From contig NC_035794.1 in NCBI RefSeq assembly GCF_001653235.2, positions 1,116,001 through 1,180,000 of the forward strand: 64,000 bases of DNA, in the 5' to 3' direction. The notes below the pieces were generated by a model, which worked only from the letters and a program-made list of their open reading frames with translations, was not told the DNA's origin and ran no database searches. The DNA is from Pochonia chlamydosporia 170 (Eukaryota; Ascomycota; Sordariomycetes; Hypocreales; Clavicipitaceae). A program made the position numbers and the translations under genes. Positions within the stretch are counted from its first letter, which is position 1. The number at the start of each line of letters is the position of its first letter. Shown here one piece after another: positions 58,392 to 64,000 of the stretch.

Positions 58392-61300
58392 TCAATCCTT
58401 TTCATCACCCCCCTTCGGCACAGACATATCATACAGCGTCTTGAACCGTGAGTCCGTCATCACCAACTTCCTCGGCTCACCATATTCCACAACCCTCCCC
58501 GCATCCAACACAGCCACTCTATCGAAGTCCATCACCCACTGCACCTTGTGCGCAATAACAAGAATCGTCCAACCCCCAAACCACGTCCTCAACACATCAT
58601 ATATGATCTCGCTCGTCGCATCATCCAAACTGCCATTCATTAGTATCCCATCCCACTCACAAACCAAAAAACATACCTGCTCGAAAACTCATCCAAAATG
58701 AGGACCCTACTCCTTCGCAACATGGTCCTCGCAAACACCAACAGCTGTGTCTCGCCCTGCGACAGAAACTTGCTGTGCATGGTGGCGTCCAGACCGCCCC
58801 GGGACTCGATCTTCTCCCATAGCTGGACTTTTTCAAGGGCTGCGATAATGTCCGCATCGTCGGAGGTGTTGCTGGGATCGAGGTTCAGACGGATGGTGCC
58901 GTCGAATATGAATGGTTCTTGGGGGAGGGCCACGATATGCGATCGGATAAGTTCGTGAGGGAGCGTGGATAAGTCGATTCCGTCGATGGTGATGGTCCCG
59001 CTGTCTTGGGATAACATCCGGAGGAGTGAGAGAGCAAGAGAACTCTTGCCACTGGGAATTGTTAGGCTTTGTAAGTCTAGATGGGAGATTGACTTGCCTT
59101 CCTGTCCGTCCGCATATGGCTACCCGTTGACCAGGCTCGATGCGTAACGAAATATCATGAAGAACGGGATTCGAAGACCTGCAAATGTCAGCACCTCTTC
59201 CCTCCTTCAGCATCATACACCTACGAATACGACGCAGTCACCCCGTCAAACTCAATAGCCCCCTTCGACGGCCAATCCTCCCGATCCTCATACTCGTCAA
59301 AGTCATCCTCAGGCTCCGTATCAGCAATAAAGTTCCGCACACGAGCCACCGCGCCCAACGCAATCTCCAGCATAACCCACGACGTGATCGTCGTCTTGAG
59401 CGTGCCACTAAACGCAAGAATATTGCTCAGCGCAATGCCCATGTTCCCCGGGCCAATCTGCTCCCTCAGCGTCGTCGTAAGAACAATCACAATCAGCGCA
59501 ATCAGCGCAATCGTCATGTCCACCGTGAAGGTCAGCCACCGCTGCAGACAATACAACAGGTAACTAGGGCGCTGGGACTCGTCCAGCTTGTCGATGGTCT
59601 TCTTCTCGAGGTCATCCTGCCACTGGTAGGCGCGGATGGTTGCCAGGCCGTCCAGCGTGCCGATGAGTTGCGAGAACAGCGGCGCCTTGAGCTCGATGTC
59701 GAGGAGGCGCATTTGGCGTGATGTTCGGAGGTAGAGGTGTTGGATGGGGTAGAAGACGAGGAAGAGGAAGGGGAGGACAGCGGCCATATATTTCGATGAT
59801 ACGGATATCATGACGAATTCGGCGACGCCAAAGGATATGCCTGGGGGGTGTTAGTAGTGTTGCGGTTGGTGGAGGGAGTGAAAACGTACCGACTGCTACG
59901 CCCAGTGCCGTTCCTGGGAGTTCCATGTCTATGAGTTGGAGGTCTTGGCTGAATCTGTTGAGGGTTGTGCCGCTGTCGACGGTGTTGTGGAAGGACATGG
60001 GGGCTCTGTCTTCGTCAGATGGTGTTTTTGGTATGGGACGAGGGCCTCACCTTGATGTTGTGCGGAGCATGGCGTCGTGGAAATATGCTCCGGAGCGGTT
60101 GATTATGACGATGAATAACTGCCTGTGGAGAGTTAGTTGTAGTTGGTCATGCCATCAAGGTCATCATACCAAGTAGCAAGAAGGATGGCAATAGTCGATC
60201 CAACTCCCAATCCCACATATCCTCCAAGCCACTTCCCCAGATTGTCATTCGGGGCTGTGATACTCTCATTCGCCCACCACTTCAACCAGATATCTGCCAA
60301 CATTAGCCAACCATCCTGCACACTCCATCAGAAAACATACTTGGAAAGGAGCTGCAAAACGCAAAAACAGCCATGGCAACCCCAAACGTAAATAACGTGT
60401 CCCACCCCGCGGCCCTCGCATAGAACCCATACATGGCCACGTTTCCCAGTCGTCTCGTCGTATCTACCTCCGTCTCCATGGTGTTGACAACAGTGTCTGC
60501 CTGCCTGGCAGCTGCTTTGGCCGCCTCATTCGCCTTTTCCTTCATGTTTCCCGTCCAGTCTGCATCTGCGCCTGACCCGATGCTATTTTCGATATCTTTG
60601 GGTGATCCGGTCCGTTCAATTGTGCCGTTCTTTGAGAGAAGGACGACCTGGTCCGCGTATGGCACGCGGCGGACTAGACTGTTAGAAGGGCGTAGCTGAT
60701 GGGGAGTGTGAACTTACCGTCAGAGGAAGCTACCACGACGGACATGTTGCTCGTTCGGAGAATTCCCTGTTTTCCGAAAAGGTTGTGGAAGACGAGATCT
60801 TCTGTAGCTGCGTCGAGACCGCTGAATACGTCGTCGAAGATGATGAGCTCTCGACGAGAGTAGATAGCTCGCGCAATGGCCTACATTTGTTAGCCACCCA
60901 GTATCGTATGATGGAGAATATCTTACCAAACGGTGTTTTTGACCACCACTCATGGAGATGCCCTTTGTTCCTACCAGAGTCTCATCCCCATTCGGCCACG
61001 TCCGCACGTCTATATCCAGAGCACACGCCCTAACCACAGCATCATACCACGACTCATCAAACGCCTGCGGCCCAATGATAATATCCCGCACCGACTCATT
61101 CGGCAGCCAAGGCGTCTGGTCGCAAAACGAGACACCCGAGTAATTCGTGCGTATGGACCCTTCAAACGCCGATAGTTCGCCCAGCAGCGCCTTAAGCAGC
61201 GTCGACTTCCCGCATCCAATGGGGCCAAGAACAAGCGTAAACTCGCGTCGTCGGATATTCCACTCCTGTATATCGATGACAGGTTCTGACTCCTCAGTCC

Positions 61301-63356
61301 ATGAGAACTTGCCCTTAATCGAGGCAACAGTGTCTGCATCAAGAGCCACTTCAACTTCCTTGAACTCCTTGGAACCATCATCGTCGTCACCGCCCTGCAA
61401 AACGCGATTATCATCCCTCTCTTTCCCATTCAAGAAATTTTGTATCCTTCCAAACGAGGTAAACGAACTAGCGAGCGTAGGCAACGCAATAATAATACTC
61501 GTAAGCGGCGTCATGACCAGCGTGAAGAGCGAATAACTAGTAAACACCCTTTCAAACGTCAAGGATCCAGCACCACCCCTAGAGGCATTGATCCCATACA
61601 CCACAAACGTAAGGATGGGACCCCATACGGGAACGCAAATAACTATTCAGCATGAGTAGATGCTCCAAAAAGGAGTAGCAGCCACTTACACAGCATGAGT
61701 GATCCGCCCATGAGCATGCGAAACCTCCGCGATACCTTTAATTCCCGCGCCCTCAGTTTCTGAATGATCGAAAATGACACGTCGTTTAGACCCGACATCT
61801 TCAACCACTTGATGCTGCTGAGTGTTTTGGATGTTGTTGTTACGCGGTCTTGTGATGCTTGAATCCAATCGGCTTGCGCTTTGCCGATATACACGGCCAG
61901 AAAGCCCATAAACACGAGGACAACTTCAATCATCAGCTTCGAAATGTAATATAAAAAAGAGTGCAAAACTCACCGAACGAAACAGCTACTGGCATCGCAC
62001 AGGCGGCCCCCAACTCGCGATATATCAACCATATCCCAATCGCAATCTCTACAACCGACCCCCAAACCTCGTGAAACTGATGAACAGAGTGCATAACCGT
62101 CTCTGTATCAGTGCTCATGAGCGTCAGAGCTCCATCGGGACTGACATCTCGGCAATTCAAGTCCAGGTGCAGTGTCTTTTGGTAAATCAGGCCAACGATA
62201 CTGCCGCGCATAAGAGTAGACGTGCGATACACGAGCCATTCGTATTGTCCGGTCGAGACCTACTCTGTCAGTACCACACCTTTAGCACATAAAAAGACAA
62301 CATACAGCAATGCCAGTATACACAATTGCATACGCCCCAATCAGCCCATACCCAAAATTATTATACGGCTGCGCCTCCGGCATACCCGCCAGCGCAATAC
62401 CCTGCTTCACAAGAAACGGCTGTGTATACGTAAACGCAATCTGGAACGCCTTCGGAAACGCAGGCACAATAGTCTCCCACGAGAATATGCGTAGCCACGC
62501 TCCGAACAGTGCCCCATTGGCAGTTTTATCAGGCACTACACCCGTCAGTCCTGTCAGACCATCAGCAGCAACAAAACTCACCCTTTTTCCACTCCACAGC
62601 GAGAGCCTTGTATAGTCTATCTGACCTCAATTTCGGATCAAGAGGATCCAGGTCGTCCAGCGTCAAGTTCCGCCTATAACCCGTCATAAACAGCGGTGTG
62701 AGCCAGAAGAAGGCGCTCCGACTGATTGTGCTGCTTGTCATTTCGCGAGACGCATCTTTATACTTGGACAGCAGAATCCCCCTCTTCTCAACGGACTCAA
62801 CAGTAAACATGATGGCCCGTAAAGCAACAGTACACGTAAACACAGCGGGGATACTCTTGGACGAGATACTCATCCAGAGGGTCCTCGTGCGAGGGAGATC
62901 CAACAGCGTCGAAAAGAACAAGTACATGGTCAGCCAGAACGAGGGGCGGATACTCCTCTCATGCTCTAGATACGAGAGGATAATGACGCCCAACGAAGCG
63001 AGGAATACTATTGCCGCGGCGGGAATGGTTGCTTGTGTTGTAGGCGCAGCGGTGGTGGTGTATAATGCCAGAAGCGCGGTATTCAAAGTGAAAAGACATA
63101 TTGACAAAATCTACCAATTAGCACACATCAATCACAAAGCAAGAGAAAAACTCACAATCTTGACCCATTTCATAAAACTCCTCGAAACCTTGCCATCCTC
63201 CCTCCGTAACTGCCACACCCGCACCGGCAGCCCAACCAAAAAGATACACTGCACAGATAAACAAAGCACACTCTCCTCAAAAAGAAGCGTAAAATCAAAG
63301 CCGCCGCGGCAGTTGCCCGCCCAGGGCCCGAAGCCTCTATCCGTAGGACAAGACAT
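58392..63356 (-). CDS. ABCC-type (MRP) multidrug resistance transporter
   Basis: Fifteen exons: 63356-63156, 63110-62582, 62535-62306, 62259-61974, 61923-61690, 61642-60927, 60880-60718, 60673-60341, 60293-60170, 60122-60051, 60005-59890, 59840-59225, 59178-59098, 59051-58677 and 58629-58392. They sum to 1437 codons plus stop. The order is an extra N-terminal membrane domain (TMD0), TMD1, NBD1, TMD2, NBD2. NBD1 has Walker A GPIGCGKST (633-641), signature SMSGGQ (723-728) and Walker B FDD (D749 where Glu is usual), and its switch His is Ser in VVVASSD. NBD2 has GRTGSGKSS (1230-1238), a changed signature LSQGE (1330-1334), catalytic E1355 and switch H1386. Such asymmetry is common in ABCC pumps. 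The intron 59097-59052 starts with GC. The substrate is unknown; efflux of toxins or conjugates is typical. Confidence 0.9.
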
Positions 63357-64000
63357 GCCGTCATCAAATATTCATGGCTGGGGAAATGCGATGGTTCACA
63401 GATAAACAGCAGGGTGTGTATATGACTTGGGAATTGTAGCCGTTCGCAAACAAGAAAATATGAAGGATAGCTATACAACGATGCGGAATTGCAAAACGTC
63501 CAAGCAAGAGCCAGGGCTACCAGAGCAGTTATATGAATCACTACGCAAACAAGCCTCAGGAATCAAAAGCACCAAGGATACCGTACCCCCTACCAACGAA
63601 AATAACAGAACCATCACATAAATACACTAACTACACAAAAATGGTGGAAGAGCATGGTGCAAAAAGACCCGTGACGTAGCGCCTGTGGTTCTTGGCCTGC
63701 CGGTTTGAGGCAAAACAGCGCAGCGAGTGACCAATTTGGGAGGAAACTTGCCAAAGTGTCTGAGAAGCGAAGCGATCGAATGGGAATCCACTTTTAGATG
63801 ATTGCATTGTTGGATCGTTGGATCGGGTGTGTGCGGGGACGGGCGGGATGAGATTTCCGATGACTGACCGTTTGGGATGTACGATGCGCGTGTAGACTTT
63901 GGTGACTGGATTTTTGTTTTATTTTTTATTTTTTTTTTGAATATTTTACGGTGGAATTTGTTTTGTTTGGTTGGGAGTTTACTTGGATGCCGTTCACATA
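63357..64000. other. upstream region of the ABCC transporter gene
   Basis: Promoter-side sequence, with T-rich runs near 63,915-63,945. No gene start is seen before the window ends. Confidence 0.65.

Overview
The window is nuclear DNA of a filamentous ascomycete, most likely a Sordariomycete and probably Hypocreales. Protein genes are split by short introns (about 45-155 nt, nearly all GT-AG), there are no operons, and the conserved genes are fungal orthologues: CAF16, the Mis6/CENP-I kinetochore protein, tuberin (TSC2), CSE1, GID7/WDR26, VPS1, NADP-glutamate dehydrogenase and the DNA polymerase delta catalytic subunit. I joined the exons by hand. In the multi-exon genes the joined exon lengths sum to whole codons and the junctions restore family motifs.

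Left third (1-18.4 kb): CAF16 ABC ATPase (+), CENP-I (-), a nearly intronless tuberin gene (-), CSE1 exportin (+) and a fungal PH-like protein (-). Next is a gene-free stretch of 7.8 kb (18.4-26.2 kb) with short repeats and a recurring 12-mer. Middle (26-35.6 kb): GID7/WDR26 (-) and VPS1 dynamin (+) are divergent, and VPS1 converges on a peroxisomal alpha-methylacyl-CoA racemase-like gene (-) ending in SKL.

Accessory-looking part (37-47.7 kb): four genes, all on the minus strand, three of them for secreted or surface proteins. They are an Asn/Gly-rich secreted protein, a secreted protein with bacterial-type lytic transglycosylase motifs, an MFS exporter, and a GPI-anchored protein with a duplicated Cys-rich module. 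A weakly supported small spliced gene lies in the gap at 42.5-42.9 kb. AT-rich, gene-free gaps separate them.

Right part (48.4-64 kb): NADP-GDH (-), POL3 (-), a DUF7730-type protein (+) and a 15-exon ABCC transporter (-). One ABCC intron appears to be GC-AG and splits the Walker A motif of the second nucleotide-binding domain.

Functionally this is a mixed stretch: chromosome duplication and segregation (POL3, CENP-I), nutrient signalling and metabolism (TSC2, GID7, GDH, AMACR), trafficking (CSE1, VPS1), export (ABCC, MFS) and secreted proteins. I saw no transposon, rRNA, tRNA, CRISPR array or recognisable secondary-metabolite cluster. I found no convincing new multi-gene system. The best leads are the secreted transglycosylase-like enzyme, the duplicated Cys module, the gene-free region with its repeated 12-mer, and the odd ABCC intron.
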